This document shows positions 1 to 10,889 of a stretch of 64,000 nucleotides of DNA, piece by piece. Under the pieces are notes generated by a model. The model searched no databases. It saw only the letters and a list, made by a program, of their open reading frames with translations, and was not told the origin of the DNA. The translations under genes were made by a program, and so were the position numbers. Location: positions 28,170-92,169 of the forward strand of contig JBDNGQ010000211.1 of NCBI GenBank assembly GCA_041689205.1. The letters are read 5' to 3'. Numbering within the stretch: position 1 is the first letter of the stretch; every line of letters begins with the position of its first letter. Origin of the DNA: JAVVEG01 sp041689205 (GTDB lineage Bacteria; Pseudomonadota; Gammaproteobacteria; Pseudomonadales; Pseudohongiellaceae).

Positions 1-171
1 ACGGTAATCAACGCCAAACTACCCGGATTCTAATCAGCTCTATTTAATTTTTCCCTGGTTCGGAGATCTATTTCTTCAATCATCACCATAGTTTCTTTAA
101 ATTTATCGATAATTTTTGATTGGTTTACTATATGCGTTGAAAAAACCATTTACCCAAAAGGAACAATTTCA

Positions 172-2391
<2,220 letters not shown>

Positions 2392-2406
2392 TCGCGGGTA
2401 ACCATG

Positions 2407-2432
2407 GTGTTCATCAACTGCTTGATGAACAC
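2407..2432 (+). terminator. Perfect hairpin after katG
   Basis: An 11-bp perfect stem (GTGTTCATCAA / TTGATGAACAC) with a four-base loop, 15 bases after the katG stop. It has no T-tract of its own. It may protect the 3' end of the katG mRNA or assist the following terminator. Confidence 0.55.
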
Positions 2433-2442
2433 TGGATAAATC

Positions 2443-2478
2443 AAACGGCGGCACTTAATTGAGTGTCGCCGTTTTTTT
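2443..2478 (+). terminator. Rho-independent terminator of katG
   Basis: The stem AAACGGCGgCACT pairs with AGTGtCGCCGTTT around a short loop and runs into seven T residues. This is a textbook intrinsic terminator for katG. The minus-strand genes that follow end just beyond it. Confidence 0.85.
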
Positions 2479-2519
2479 ATGCCCTTGTTTCCGTTAATGA
2501 TGAACTATCTATATACCTC

Positions 2520-3059
2520 TCAAACCGTCAGAAAAAGTACGATAAGCGAGTAACCAGCAAACAGCACAGACCAGACTCTGAAGCGGGAGGGGATAAAAAT
2601 AGTCAGCAGCATCAGCAGGATGCCCACTAATGGCACGACCACTGAAGGAAGAATTGCATTGTTGTACATCACAATATTCACGTAGGGCCCGACCAGAAAA
2701 TACAGCAACATGAACCGCGCGGAGAGCCTGCCAACCTGCTGACTTTACTGCAGCATATCCAGGACACCCTCTCCCGGTTCAGACAAAGCCATCTCTGCCG
2801 AGCCATATAAAAATGTGCAACCGAATACCAGTACGATGAAATTCTGAAAACTCCAGTCATCAATGGTGCGTAAACCCCAGCCCACCCACCAGAACTGCAG
2901 AATGTAGATCATTACACTGAAGGCCCAGACTGCCGGCGCCCAATGGAACACCACCCGGTCATGAGCGCGGATCAGGATAGCTACGGTGTGGAGCAGGCGG
3001 GTCATTGCCAGACCCAGGATAATGGCAATGGCAATAGATATATATTCGTGTTGGGTCAT
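2520..3059 (-). pseudogene. Small integral membrane protein broken by an in-frame stop
   Basis: The frame starting at 3059 reads 104 residues with three hydrophobic segments, then meets TAA at 2747-2745. The same frame continues after the stop for 74 more residues, including two further hydrophobic segments (MLLYFLVGPYVNIVMYNN and VVPLVGILLMLLTIFI), to a TGA at 2520. With one sense codon in place of the TAA the product would be a 179-residue protein with about five membrane segments. The start overlaps the stop of the upstream DUF4345-type gene (ATGA), so the two form an operon. No frameshift is needed, only one nonsense change. It could instead be two genuine short genes, an assembly error or a stop read through. 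I do not recognise the family. Confidence 0.6.
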
Positions 3060-3451
3060 AACGCTTTTTTGGTCTCGGAAGGTTGGCCCAGAGCAATGCC
3101 CGCCAGGAACGCAGTAATCAGCTCGTAACTCAGTGCGCCGCAGGTATACGCGCTAACTGGATCCGCGCTGATCAGCAGGGACAACAGGCGGCCGACTGCC
3201 AGCGCACCGATCACTATAAGCAGAAGCACAAGGCCAGCCCGATAGTACTCAAGTCTGGTGACAGCCAGCAGACAGAACAAGCCCATGCCAGTTTGCAGGC
3301 CCCCGTACATCGCGCCGATTTCGGCAAAGGCATCACCGTTGCTGATAAGGAGGCCAGCGAACCCGGCTGGAACAGCGGGTGAGATGAGACTGACAAGTCC
3401 GTACGCGATAAATACCAGCGCAGAAAGCCACAAAATAGTTTTACCCAGCAT
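3056..3451 (-). CDS. DUF4345-like small membrane protein
   Basis: The product has 131 residues and four predicted membrane segments (about 5-30, 45-65, 70-92 and 105-122). The central AMYGGLQTGMGLFCLL stretch resembles the DUF4345 family, whose function is unknown. The start is supported by AAAAGGAAAT upstream. The stop overlaps the start of the next gene downstream (the interrupted membrane gene) by four bases, so the two were translationally coupled. The family assignment is from memory of the motif. Confidence 0.7.
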   Translation of the reverse strand: MLGKTILWLSALVFIAYGLVSLISPAVPAGFAGLLISNGDAFAEIGAMYGGLQTGMGLFCLLAVTRLEYYRAGLVLLLIVIGALAVGRLLSLLISADPVSAYTCGALSYELITAFLAGIALGQPSETKKAL

Positions 3452-3626
3452 TGCCCGATTTCCTTTTCTACAGTCAATGATTTATAGAGCAGGCCATCAG
3501 GCGGGATCTTCTGCAGGAACTGTATCGAATTTCGGCCACGGATACACCCTTGATCCGTTTTTCAGAATTAATAAAATTTTTCGGATTTCTAATTGCAGAA
3601 CTCTGACACAAACTTATCAGACGATT

Positions 3627-3713
3627 TGGTACCGGGAGCCGGACTTGAACCGGCACTCTATCACTAGAACCGGATTTTGAATCCGGCGCGTCTACCAATT
3701 TCGCCACCCCGGC
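3627..3713 (-). tRNA. tRNA-Leu (anticodon CAA)
   Basis: An 87-nt class II tRNA. The acceptor GCCGGGG pairs with the 3' CTCCCGGT end, with A73 and an encoded CCA (3627-3629). The D-arm contains AAATTGGTAGACGC. The anticodon stem-loop is CCGGA-TTCAAAA-TCCGG, giving anticodon CAA. There is a variable arm, and the T-arm GGTTCAAGTCC follows. It reads UUG leucine codons. Confidence 0.96.
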
Positions 3714-3729
3714 AGCTTGGAAGGGCGAC

Positions 3730-3757
3730 AGTATAACAGCATTAATCACCCTGGCAA
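3730..3757 (-). promoter_or_regulatory. Sigma-70 promoter of tRNA-Leu
   Basis: On the minus strand TTGCCA (3757-3752) is followed after 16 bases by TATACT (3735-3730). The -10 box lies 16 bases before the mature 5' end of the tRNA, which gives a leader of about 10 nt. Confidence 0.65.
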
Positions 3758-3912
3758 TGCCCTCTTAAAGCTTGTTTTACCGAACTCTTTAAGCCGATGA
3801 ACAATCCCGTTCCGAAGCTGCGCAGTTGTCCCTGCTTGCCCGCACATGGTAAATTACGCGCCTTTTGCAGCTCCCAAAAATTTAATCATCCTTGTTGAAG
3901 ATCAGGTAACTC

Positions 3913-5016
3913 ATGACGCATTATAAAATTGCACTGCTGGACGGCGATGGCATCGGCCCGGAAATTATGGTCGAAGCTGTAAAAATTCTGAATCTGGTTG
4001 CCGAGCGCAACAAGGTGGAATTTGAATTAATCCATGCGCCCTTTGGTGCCAGTGCGTATTTTGAATGCGGTCATCCCTTCCCCGAGGAAACTAAAAAAAT
4101 CTGTGATGAGGCTGATGCCATTCTTAAAGGCCCTATCGGACTGAACCATGAAGAGTCGCAAAAGATACCCGTTGATATGCAACCGGAGCGCGGTGCGCTG
4201 CTGCCGCTGCGCCGTCGCTACAACACCTACGCCAATTTCCGTCCGGTATTCCTGCCCAAAGGGCTGGCGCACTTCTCGCCCTTGAAAGCCGAAATCATCG
4301 GTGATGGCATTGATATCATGATTATCCGCGAACTGGTCGGTGGTCTGTATTTCGGTGAGAAACAAAGCGGTATCAATAGCGAAGGCAATCGTTATGTGAA
4401 GGAAACACTGGAATACGATGAAGTGCAGATCCGTCGTATTGCCAAAGTAGCTTTCGATACCTCAATGAAGCGTAAGAAAGTGTTGCACAATATTCATAAA
4501 AGCAATGTGCTGAAATCCAGCGTGTTGTGGAATGAAGTGATGGCTGAAGTCGCCGTGGATTACCCGGAAGTTAAAGTCATTAATATCCTGGTCGATGCCG
4601 CCGCCACTTATCTGTGTCTGAATCCTCGGCAGTTCGATGTGATGGTTATGGAGAATATGTTCGGTGACATTCTCAGCGACCAGGGCGGCGGTATTCTGGG
4701 TTCTCTTGGCCTGATGCCTTCAGCCTGCCTGGGCGATGAAAAAGCCTATTACGAACCTTCCCACGGTTCAGCGCCGGATATCGCAGGCAAGAATATCGCT
4801 AATCCGTATTCGATGATTGGTTCGGTCGCGATGATGTTGGAGATGAGCTTTGGCATGGATCAGGAAGCAAAGAATGTCTGGCACGCGATGCAGAGCGTGT
4901 TCGCTCAGGGCTATTCAACGCCGGATCTGTCCAAGCCTGGCAGTGGCGTGAAGATGATTGATACCAGAGGTTTTGGTGATCTGGTCGTCGCAGAACTGCG
5001 CAAGCTGCCAGTCTGA
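3913..5016 (+). CDS. leuB: 3-isopropylmalate dehydrogenase family enzyme
   Basis: NAD-dependent beta-decarboxylating dehydrogenase of the isocitrate/isopropylmalate family, 367 residues. The N-terminal DGDGIGPEIM, the substrate loop ERGALLPLRRRY, the catalytic-region ELVGGLYFGE, the metal-binding FGDILSDQGG and the NAD-binding EPSHGSAPDIAGKNIANP are all visible. LeuB oxidises 3-isopropylmalate and, in the citramalate route, 3-methylmalate. It stands alone, without leuC or leuD, and faces a citramalate synthase, so 3-methylmalate may be a main substrate (inference). Several positions differ from Escherichia coli LeuB, for example KGPIGL where FGSVGG is usual. The ATG follows CAGG. Other members of the family are less likely given the RERGALLPLR-type loop. 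Confidence 0.88.
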   Translation: MTHYKIALLDGDGIGPEIMVEAVKILNLVAERNKVEFELIHAPFGASAYFECGHPFPEETKKICDEADAILKGPIGLNHEESQKIPVDMQPERGALLPLRRRYNTYANFRPVFLPKGLAHFSPLKAEIIGDGIDIMIIRELVGGLYFGEKQSGINSEGNRYVKETLEYDEVQIRRIAKVAFDTSMKRKKVLHNIHKSNVLKSSVLWNEVMAEVAVDYPEVKVINILVDAAATYLCLNPRQFDVMVMENMFGDILSDQGGGILGSLGLMPSACLGDEKAYYEPSHGSAPDIAGKNIANPYSMIGSVAMMLEMSFGMDQEAKNVWHAMQSVFAQGYSTPDLSKPGSGVKMIDTRGFGDLVVAELRKLPV

Positions 5017-5024
5017 TTTTGAGA

Positions 5025-5057
5025 ATCGCGAAGCTGGCGCACAGACAGCTTCGCGAT
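5025..5057. terminator. Hairpin between convergent leuB and cimA
   Basis: A perfect 12-bp stem (ATCGCGAAGCTG / CAGCTTCGCGAT) with a nine-base loop, placed between two converging genes. There is no T-tract on either side, so it is a probable shared 3'-end structure rather than a classical intrinsic terminator. Confidence 0.55.
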
Positions 5058-5075
5058 GTTAAAACCAGCCTGCGC

Positions 5076-6614
5076 TCATTTCAGACTGTGTAAGCGCAGA
5101 TTTATCATGCGCAATGTCGCTTTGACTGCTGCCAGTACCTGGTTGGAGTCAACGCCACGGGTTTTCAGATCGCGCCCTTCCATCTCCCAGGTGATGATAC
5201 ATTCGGTCAACGCGCTGGTATTGCCGCCGCGAGGAATATGTACCTCAAAATCAAGCAGTGCCGGCAGCACGAAGTTGCGTTTCTTCAGAATTTTGCTGAT
5301 TGCATTCGTGAAGGCAGCAAAACCCCCGTTACCGGACCCCGATGCATTGTACTGTTTGCCGTCAAGCGCGACCCTGATGCTGGCGGTGCTCTCCACATCC
5401 AGACCACTGCTGATATAGCAATTGAGTAAACGGATATACTGGTATTCCCGGCTTTCCAATACGTCAGCAATGATAAAGGGCAAGTCAGCGGCCGTAACCA
5501 GCTCTTTGGAATCACCCAGCTTGACGATTTCAGCCAGCACTTTTCGCTGATCCTCAGCCGAAAGCTGCAGGCCCAGTTCCTCCAGATTATTAGCCAGCGA
5601 TGCCTTGCCGCTCATTTTGCCCAGGGCATAAGTGCGCTTACGGGCAAAGCGTTCAGGGTGCAGCGCAGTGATATACAAACCCCCTTTCTGATCACCGTCG
5701 GCATGAATACCAGCAGTCTGAGTAAAGACATCAGCACCAACAATCGGGGTATTCGCCGCAACCCATTTACCGGAAAAGTTTTCTACCATCCGGCTCAACA
5801 GCCCAATGCGGGTTTCATCGATGGATAAAGACATGCCCATCTTATCCTGCAGCACCACTGCAACTTCAGCCAGCGAGGCGTTACCGGCGCGCTCACCCAG
5901 ACAGTTAATGGTGCAGTGAATCGTATTGATGCCAGCCTTAACAGCAGCCATGGTATTAGCAGTAGCCAGACCGTAGTCATTGTGAGGATGGAAATCGAAA
6001 GATAAAATGGGGAATCGGCTGATCATATCGCTCAAGGCACTATGCACTTCATCCGGCATCATCACACCCAGCGTATCGGGCAGCATAAAGCTCGCGATGC
6101 CGATGGCTTTGATGCCATCGAGCAAGCCATAGACATAATCCGGGCTATCCTGATAGCCGTTGGACCAGTCTTCCAGATAAATATTTACCTTCAGGCCCTG
6201 CGCCTGCGCATATTCTACTGTCTGCCAGATATCTGCAATATGTTCAGGCAGTGTGCGCCCAAGCTGCTCTCGACAATGCTTCTCGCTGCCCTTTGCCAGC
6301 AGATTGATCACTTTGCCGCCAGCTTCTACCACCCAGTTAACACTTAAGCGATGATCAACGAAACCCAGAACTTCTACTTTGTCGAGCAGACCTTCCGTCG
6401 CAGCCCAGGCATTGATATCGGCAACCGCACGCTTCTCTCCCTCTGACACGCGGGCTGACGCAACCTCGATACGATCCACTTTCAGAGTCTGCAGCAGCGC
6501 TTTGGCAATACTTACTTTCTCTTTAGCGGTAAACGAAACACCCTGGGTCTGCTCGCCATCACGCAAAGTCGTATCCAGTAATCGTATGTGCCTGCCGTTC
6601 GTATTCTTAGTCAT
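5076..6614 (-). CDS. cimA: Citramalate synthase, Leptospira type
   Basis: Condenses acetyl-CoA with pyruvate to citramalate, the first step of threonine-independent isoleucine synthesis. The product has 512 residues. The HMGL-like TIM barrel carries LLDTTLRDGEQ (Arg18, Asp19) and the metal ligands FHPHND (His209, His211). IEVASARVSEGE and YLEDWSNGYQDSPDYV closely recall Leptospira CimA rather than the TIGR00977 type. The C-terminal LeuA-type dimerisation/regulatory domain starts near residue 390 and may bind isoleucine as feedback inhibitor. The start at 6614 was chosen over an upstream ATG at 6686 because AGGA lies nine bases before it and the family begins here. It converges on leuB. Isopropylmalate synthase activity cannot be excluded from sequence alone. 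Confidence 0.85.
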   Translation of the reverse strand: MTKNTNGRHIRLLDTTLRDGEQTQGVSFTAKEKVSIAKALLQTLKVDRIEVASARVSEGEKRAVADINAWAATEGLLDKVEVLGFVDHRLSVNWVVEAGGKVINLLAKGSEKHCREQLGRTLPEHIADIWQTVEYAQAQGLKVNIYLEDWSNGYQDSPDYVYGLLDGIKAIGIASFMLPDTLGVMMPDEVHSALSDMISRFPILSFDFHPHNDYGLATANTMAAVKAGINTIHCTINCLGERAGNASLAEVAVVLQDKMGMSLSIDETRIGLLSRMVENFSGKWVAANTPIVGADVFTQTAGIHADGDQKGGLYITALHPERFARKRTYALGKMSGKASLANNLEELGLQLSAEDQRKVLAEIVKLGDSKELVTAADLPFIIADVLESREYQYIRLLNCYISSGLDVESTASIRVALDGKQYNASGSGNGGFAAFTNAISKILKKRNFVLPALLDFEVHIPRGGNTSALTECIITWEMEGRDLKTRGVDSNQVLAAVKATLRMINLRLHSLK

Positions 6615-6784
6615 TAATGCGGATCCTGCTGCAAGACAGTCTTTATGGGGTGCCGATTCTAGCAAATAACCACGGAAGCTCAACATTTCAGTGCAAGCTT
6701 AAGCTATCTCTGTGTTTTATCCATAAACCTGTCGGTATATACTCGGCGCACATTCACATACCTTGTCAGAAAGGGAAAAAACTA

Positions 6785-7924
6785 ATGTCGATAGTGATCA
6801 GCGTGCCACGGGAAACTCGCGCAGGGGAACAAAGAGTGGCGCTGGTGCCCGATATGGTTAAGAAGCTCAGCGCCCTGGGAGTCAGCGTAAAGATACAATC
6901 GGGTGCTGGTGAGGCAGCCGGTTACGCCGACAGCGATTATGAATCGGCTTCAGCGACTATTGAAACCGATGAAACTACCTTGTATCAGCATGCTGATATC
7001 GTACTCACTGTCAATCCCGCGCCGGCGTCGCAGATCAACCAGTTAAAAGACGGCTCCATACTGATGGGTTTCGTGAATCCTTATTCTGATACTGATCGAT
7101 TCAAGACCCTGCAGGCTAAAACGATCAGTGCTTTTTCCATGGAAATGGTGCCACGTATATCCAGAGCTCAGGCCATGGATGCACTTTCCTCGCAAGCCTC
7201 AATTGCTGGCTACAAAGCGGTTTTGATCGCCAGCACTCTGTCCGGTAAATTCTTCCCGATGTTAACCACGGCTGCAGGCACAGTGCGGCCATCAAAAGTG
7301 CTGATTATTGGCGCAGGGGTCGCGGGATTGCAGGCAATTGCTACCGCCCGGCGGCTCGGAGCCATTGTGGAAGGGTACGATGTGCGTGCTGCCGTCAAAG
7401 AGCAGGTTGAGTCACTCGGCGCTAAATTTGTAGATATTGATATAAAAGCCGAGGGAGCAGGCGGCTACGCCAGAGAGCTTACTGATGAAGAAAAGCAGCA
7501 ACAGCAGGCGATTCTGGCCCGTCACGTAGCAGCAGCTGATGTGGTGATTACTACCGCAGCCATTCCCGGCAGGCCATCACCCCGAATTATCACCAAAACC
7601 ATGGTTGAAGGCATGAAAGGCGGTTCGGTTATAGTTGACCTGGCAGCAGAAGGCGGTGGTAATTGCGAGTTGACCGTGGCTGATGAAATGGTTATGCACA
7701 ATCGCGTAAAGATCTATGGACCATTAAATGTACCTGGCACAGTTGCTAACCACGCCAGCGAGTTATATGCGCGCAACCTGTTCAACCTGCTCAGCCTGAT
7801 CATCAAAGAAGGCGCGATAAACATAGACCTTGAAGATCAGATTATCAAAGACAGTTTAATTACCCACGCCGGCGAGATTGTTAATGCCAGCGTACGTGAC
7901 AGAATTCAGAATGCCAGCGCTTAA
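6785..7924 (+). CDS. pntAA: NAD(P) transhydrogenase alpha subunit, domain I
   Basis: Soluble NAD(H)-binding component of the proton-translocating transhydrogenase, which drives NADPH formation with the proton gradient. The 379-residue product begins VPRETRAGEQRVALVP and carries the Rossmann motif GAGVAGLQAIATARRLGA near residue 180, followed by AAIPGRPSP and VDLAAEGGGNCE. It ends without membrane helices, as expected of the split alpha subunit. An in-frame ATG at 6617 exists, but 6785 fits the family and follows AAAGGGAAAAA. TATACT at 6738-6743 is a possible -10 box. It is first in an operon with pntAB and pntB, 11 bases before pntAB. Confidence 0.95.
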   Translation: MSIVISVPRETRAGEQRVALVPDMVKKLSALGVSVKIQSGAGEAAGYADSDYESASATIETDETTLYQHADIVLTVNPAPASQINQLKDGSILMGFVNPYSDTDRFKTLQAKTISAFSMEMVPRISRAQAMDALSSQASIAGYKAVLIASTLSGKFFPMLTTAAGTVRPSKVLIIGAGVAGLQAIATARRLGAIVEGYDVRAAVKEQVESLGAKFVDIDIKAEGAGGYARELTDEEKQQQQAILARHVAAADVVITTAAIPGRPSPRIITKTMVEGMKGGSVIVDLAAEGGGNCELTVADEMVMHNRVKIYGPLNVPGTVANHASELYARNLFNLLSLIIKEGAINIDLEDQIIKDSLITHAGEIVNASVRDRIQNASA

Positions 7925-7935
7925 GGAGCGGACTC

Positions 7936-8229
7936 ATGATTGAAGGATTAGCAGCAGTCTATATATTCATGCTGGCCGGGTTCACCGGCTTTGAAATCAT
8001 CAGCCGCGTACCGGTTATTCTGCACACCCCGCTGATGTCCGGCTCCAACTTCGTGCATGGCATCGTGCTGGTAGGGGCAATGATTGCACTCGGAATTGCC
8101 GAGAACACGATGCAGCAGATCATTGGTTTCATCGCCGTGTTGCTGGCATCCGGCAATGCGGTCGGCGGCTACGTGGTCACCGAAAGGATGCTGGAAATGT
8201 TCAAATCCACCGGCAACAGGGGCAAGTAA
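7936..8229 (+). CDS. pntAB: NAD(P) transhydrogenase alpha subunit, membrane part
   Basis: A small membrane subunit of 97 residues with three hydrophobic helices (about 4-24, 36-56 and 60-82). It supplies the alpha-side half of the proton channel. GFEIISRVPVILHTPLMSGSN is the diagnostic start of the family. AGGAG lies before the ATG. The stop abuts the pntB start (TAA-ATG), so the subunits are made together. Confidence 0.95.
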   Translation: MIEGLAAVYIFMLAGFTGFEIISRVPVILHTPLMSGSNFVHGIVLVGAMIALGIAENTMQQIIGFIAVLLASGNAVGGYVVTERMLEMFKSTGNRGK

Positions 8230-9657
8230 ATGGAATTCATCATTCAGACCAGTTACCTGCTCGCTGCCGTATTGTTCATTATGGGCCTCAAGCAGATGAG
8301 CTCGCCGGTTACTGCACGGCGCGGCATTCACTGGGCAGGTGCCGGTATGGTGCTGGCGACGCTGGTGACTTTCTTCGCTGAAGAAATCACCGGGAATGCA
8401 CAGGCCGCCAGCAACATTATTCTGATCATCATCGCCATCAGCATTGGTGGTGGCTATGCCTGGTATACCGCTAAACGTGTGGCGATGACCGATATGCCGC
8501 AAATGATTGCGATGTATAACGGCATGGGCGGCGGTGCAGCAGCAACCATTGCAGCGGTTGAACTGCTTAAAGCTCAAAGTGCCGTGGCGCGCGGAAGCTA
8601 TGGCAGCATTGCCGAGGCATTAGGGCCGGATGTCACCATCCTGGCCATTATGGGTGCCATCATCGGTACTATTGCATTCAGTGGCAGCGTGGTCGCCTGG
8701 GCCAAACTTGATGGCCGTTTGAACACCAGCAAACTGCTGCCACAGCAGCAGCTGATCAACCTGGTATTAGCCCTGCTTACTGTTGCGGTTGCCGTCAGCG
8801 TCTACTTCTCCGGCGCACTGACGCCGATTATTGGTTTCTTTGTGCTGGCCCTGGTACTGGGTGTCTTTATTACCGTGCCCGTGGGCGGCGCTGATATGCC
8901 GGTGATCATTTCTCTGTTCAATGCGCTGACCGGACTTGCGGTTGGTTTTGAGGGTTATGTACTGGGCAATGCGGCGATGATTATTGCAGGTACGGTGGTG
9001 GGCTCGGCCGGCACGCTGCTGACTCATCTGATGGCCAAGGCAATGAACCGCTCGGTAGCCAATGTCTTCTTCAGCGGTTTTGGCACCGGCCCGGCCGTAG
9101 TAACTGAGGAGGTCGAAGGCGGCGGCAGTATGAAGGAAGTGCAGGCTCAGGATGTCGGCATCATGATGGCCTATGCCACCCAGGTTATTATTATTCCAGG
9201 CTACGGCATGGCGGTAGCTCAAGCGCAGCATAAGGTCTGGGAACTCAGTCAGCTGCTGACCGAAAAAGGCGTCAAAGTAAAATTTGCGATTCACCCGGTC
9301 GCCGGACGCATGCCTGGCCATATGAATGTGCTGCTGGCCGAGGCGGGTGTCCCCTATGACATGATCTACGATATGGAAGATATCAATGCCGATTTCCCCA
9401 ACACGACAGTCAGTCTGGTGATCGGTGCCAACGACGTGGTGAATCCAGCCGCTAAGAAAGATCCCAACAGTCCCTTGTTCGGCATGCCCATTCTGAATGC
9501 TGATGCTTCTCAGAATGTCGTGGTTATCAAACGCGGTCGGGGCACCGGTTTCTCTGGCGTGGAAAACGCGCTGTTTCTGGCCGACAATACCCGTATGCTG
9601 TTTGGTGATGGACAGAAAGCCGTTAATGAATTGATCCAGGCGGTTAAGGAACTGTGA
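8230..9657 (+). CDS. pntB: NAD(P) transhydrogenase beta subunit
   Basis: The product has 475 residues. The N-terminal two thirds hold about nine membrane helices of the proton channel, with GGADMPVIISLFNALTG and KAMNRSVANVFFSG visible. The C-terminal domain III binds NADP(H), marked by IIPGYGMAVAQAQHKV near residue 317 and the downstream VAGRMPGHMNVLLAEAGVPY. It completes the PntAA-PntAB-PntB enzyme in the inner membrane. The final TGA overlaps the GTG of the RDD gene by four bases, so translation of the two is probably coupled. Confidence 0.96.
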   Translation: MEFIIQTSYLLAAVLFIMGLKQMSSPVTARRGIHWAGAGMVLATLVTFFAEEITGNAQAASNIILIIIAISIGGGYAWYTAKRVAMTDMPQMIAMYNGMGGGAAATIAAVELLKAQSAVARGSYGSIAEALGPDVTILAIMGAIIGTIAFSGSVVAWAKLDGRLNTSKLLPQQQLINLVLALLTVAVAVSVYFSGALTPIIGFFVLALVLGVFITVPVGGADMPVIISLFNALTGLAVGFEGYVLGNAAMIIAGTVVGSAGTLLTHLMAKAMNRSVANVFFSGFGTGPAVVTEEVEGGGSMKEVQAQDVGIMMAYATQVIIIPGYGMAVAQAQHKVWELSQLLTEKGVKVKFAIHPVAGRMPGHMNVLLAEAGVPYDMIYDMEDINADFPNTTVSLVIGANDVVNPAAKKDPNSPLFGMPILNADASQNVVVIKRGRGTGFSGVENALFLADNTRMLFGDGQKAVNELIQAVKEL

Positions 9658-10151
9658 GCCCTGACACCACCAACACTGAGGCAGATTCACCCAAGTATCC
9701 CCGCGCCGGGCTGCTGCGCAGAATGGCCGCATTACTCTACGATGCGTTTCTGGTCGCTGCTATCTGGATGTCATTGGGCTTTGTGTTGCAGATGATTTTC
9801 GGCACCGACACGAGTCAGCTTGAAGATGGCCGGGTAGTCGTCGAGCCTTTATACCGGGTACTGGTTTTTGCGATGATGGTCAGCACTGCAGCCACTTTCT
9901 ACATCTGGTTCTGGCGCCGCACCGGCCAGACTCTGGGCATGATTGCCTGGCGAATAAAAGTGCTCAGTCATGACAACACACATATTTCATTTAAACCGGG
10001 ATTGATACGGTTTTTTGCTGCATGGCCGGCTTTCTGGATTGGTGGACTCGGCTATTTATGGATGTATATTGATAAGGATGGCGACGCGCTTCACGAAAAA
10101 CTTTCACGCAGTAAAACGGTACTGCTGCCCAAAGGGAGCAGGCCTTTCTAA
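9654..10151 (+). CDS. RDD family membrane protein
   Basis: The product has 165 residues and begins with a GTG that overlaps the pntB stop. YPRAGLLRRMAALLYDAFLVAAIW carries the Arg and Asp characteristic of RDD proteins, and RTGQTLGMIAWRIKV and a final DGDALHEKLSRSKTV complete the family pattern. Three to four membrane segments are visible. The function of most RDD proteins is unknown, though some are linked to ion or proton exchange. Coupling to the transhydrogenase suggests a role near that enzyme, but this is inference from position only. Confidence 0.85.
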   Translation: MSPDTTNTEADSPKYPRAGLLRRMAALLYDAFLVAAIWMSLGFVLQMIFGTDTSQLEDGRVVVEPLYRVLVFAMMVSTAATFYIWFWRRTGQTLGMIAWRIKVLSHDNTHISFKPGLIRFFAAWPAFWIGGLGYLWMYIDKDGDALHEKLSRSKTVLLPKGSRPF

Positions 10152-10184
10152 ATAAAACAAACTGTTTCAGCACGAGGATAAAAT

Positions 10185-10889
10185 ATGCGCATCATAAGAC
10201 ATAATCCTGTTCGCAACCCTTTAGAATTCATCACCCTGTTAGCAGTTCTGATGGCTGCTACATTTCCAGCAGGCTCTGCTGACGCTCAAGAGGATGAATT
10301 TGAGCGCATTCGTACTGTGCATTTACTGCAAGAGCCTCGTCACCGCACCATGCATATTGATGGCGATATCCGCGTTGTCGATGTGCAGATAAATCCCGGC
10401 GACACCACCCTGCCCCATACCCATGATTTCGCGATCATGTACACCTTCATCAGCAATGGCGAAGGGCCTCTCAATGGCCGGGTTTCCAGCATTACCAGTT
10501 ATGTGACCGAGCAACTTACCCACCGCGTGCACAATGAAGGGCCGGGGCTGTTCCGAATCATAGCGCTTGGAAACTTTGGCCCGGCGGTCAGCGATACCAA
10601 CGACAAACCCGAGGGAGTATCCGCGCAACCCGAGCTGGAGAATCCCTGGTTTCGCTCCTACCGACTGGAACTTGCGCCGGGTGAAAGCAGTCCTGTACGC
10701 ACGCCTCAAAATCCAGGCATCGTCGTGCAGGTGAGTGAAGGCGTTGTTCATGTCAGTCGTGCGGATGGCATCAGCAATGAACTTACCGCGATGGGCGACT
10801 GGGCCTGGCGCAATGCCGATTCACCTTTTCAGCTGCATAATCCAGGTACCATGCCGGTTACTGTGGTGATCAATGAGGCGCGTCGATAA
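10185..10889 (+). CDS. Exported bicupin-like protein
   Basis: The product has 234 residues. A signal peptide (about residues 1-34, with GSADA-Q at the end) precedes two cupin-like beta-barrel modules. The first has INPGDTTLPHTHDFAIMY with two histidines arranged like cupin motif 1. The second, from about residue 155 (LAPGESSPVRTPQNPGIVV), lacks obvious metal histidines. Small-molecule binding or a metal-dependent reaction in the periplasm is possible, and the substrate is unknown. It follows the RDD gene by 33 bases. Its stop overlaps the start of the next gene by one base (TAATG), so it is coupled to the VOC protein. Confidence 0.65.
   Translation: MRIIRHNPVRNPLEFITLLAVLMAATFPAGSADAQEDEFERIRTVHLLQEPRHRTMHIDGDIRVVDVQINPGDTTLPHTHDFAIMYTFISNGEGPLNGRVSSITSYVTEQLTHRVHNEGPGLFRIIALGNFGPAVSDTNDKPEGVSAQPELENPWFRSYRLELAPGESSPVRTPQNPGIVVQVSEGVVHVSRADGISNELTAMGDWAWRNADSPFQLHNPGTMPVTVVINEARR

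Noticed and set aside
1..171. OxyR operator upstream of katG
   Set aside because: Scattered ATAG/CTAT half-sites are present, but none has the correct ATAG-N7-CTAT spacing.
7948..8577. 209-residue minus-strand reading frame across pntAB and pntB
   Set aside because: It is opposite two well-defined transhydrogenase genes and has low-complexity composition.
8767..9732. 321-residue minus-strand reading frame across pntB
   Set aside because: The translated sequence is rich in His and Gln with no domain, and pntB on the other strand is certain.
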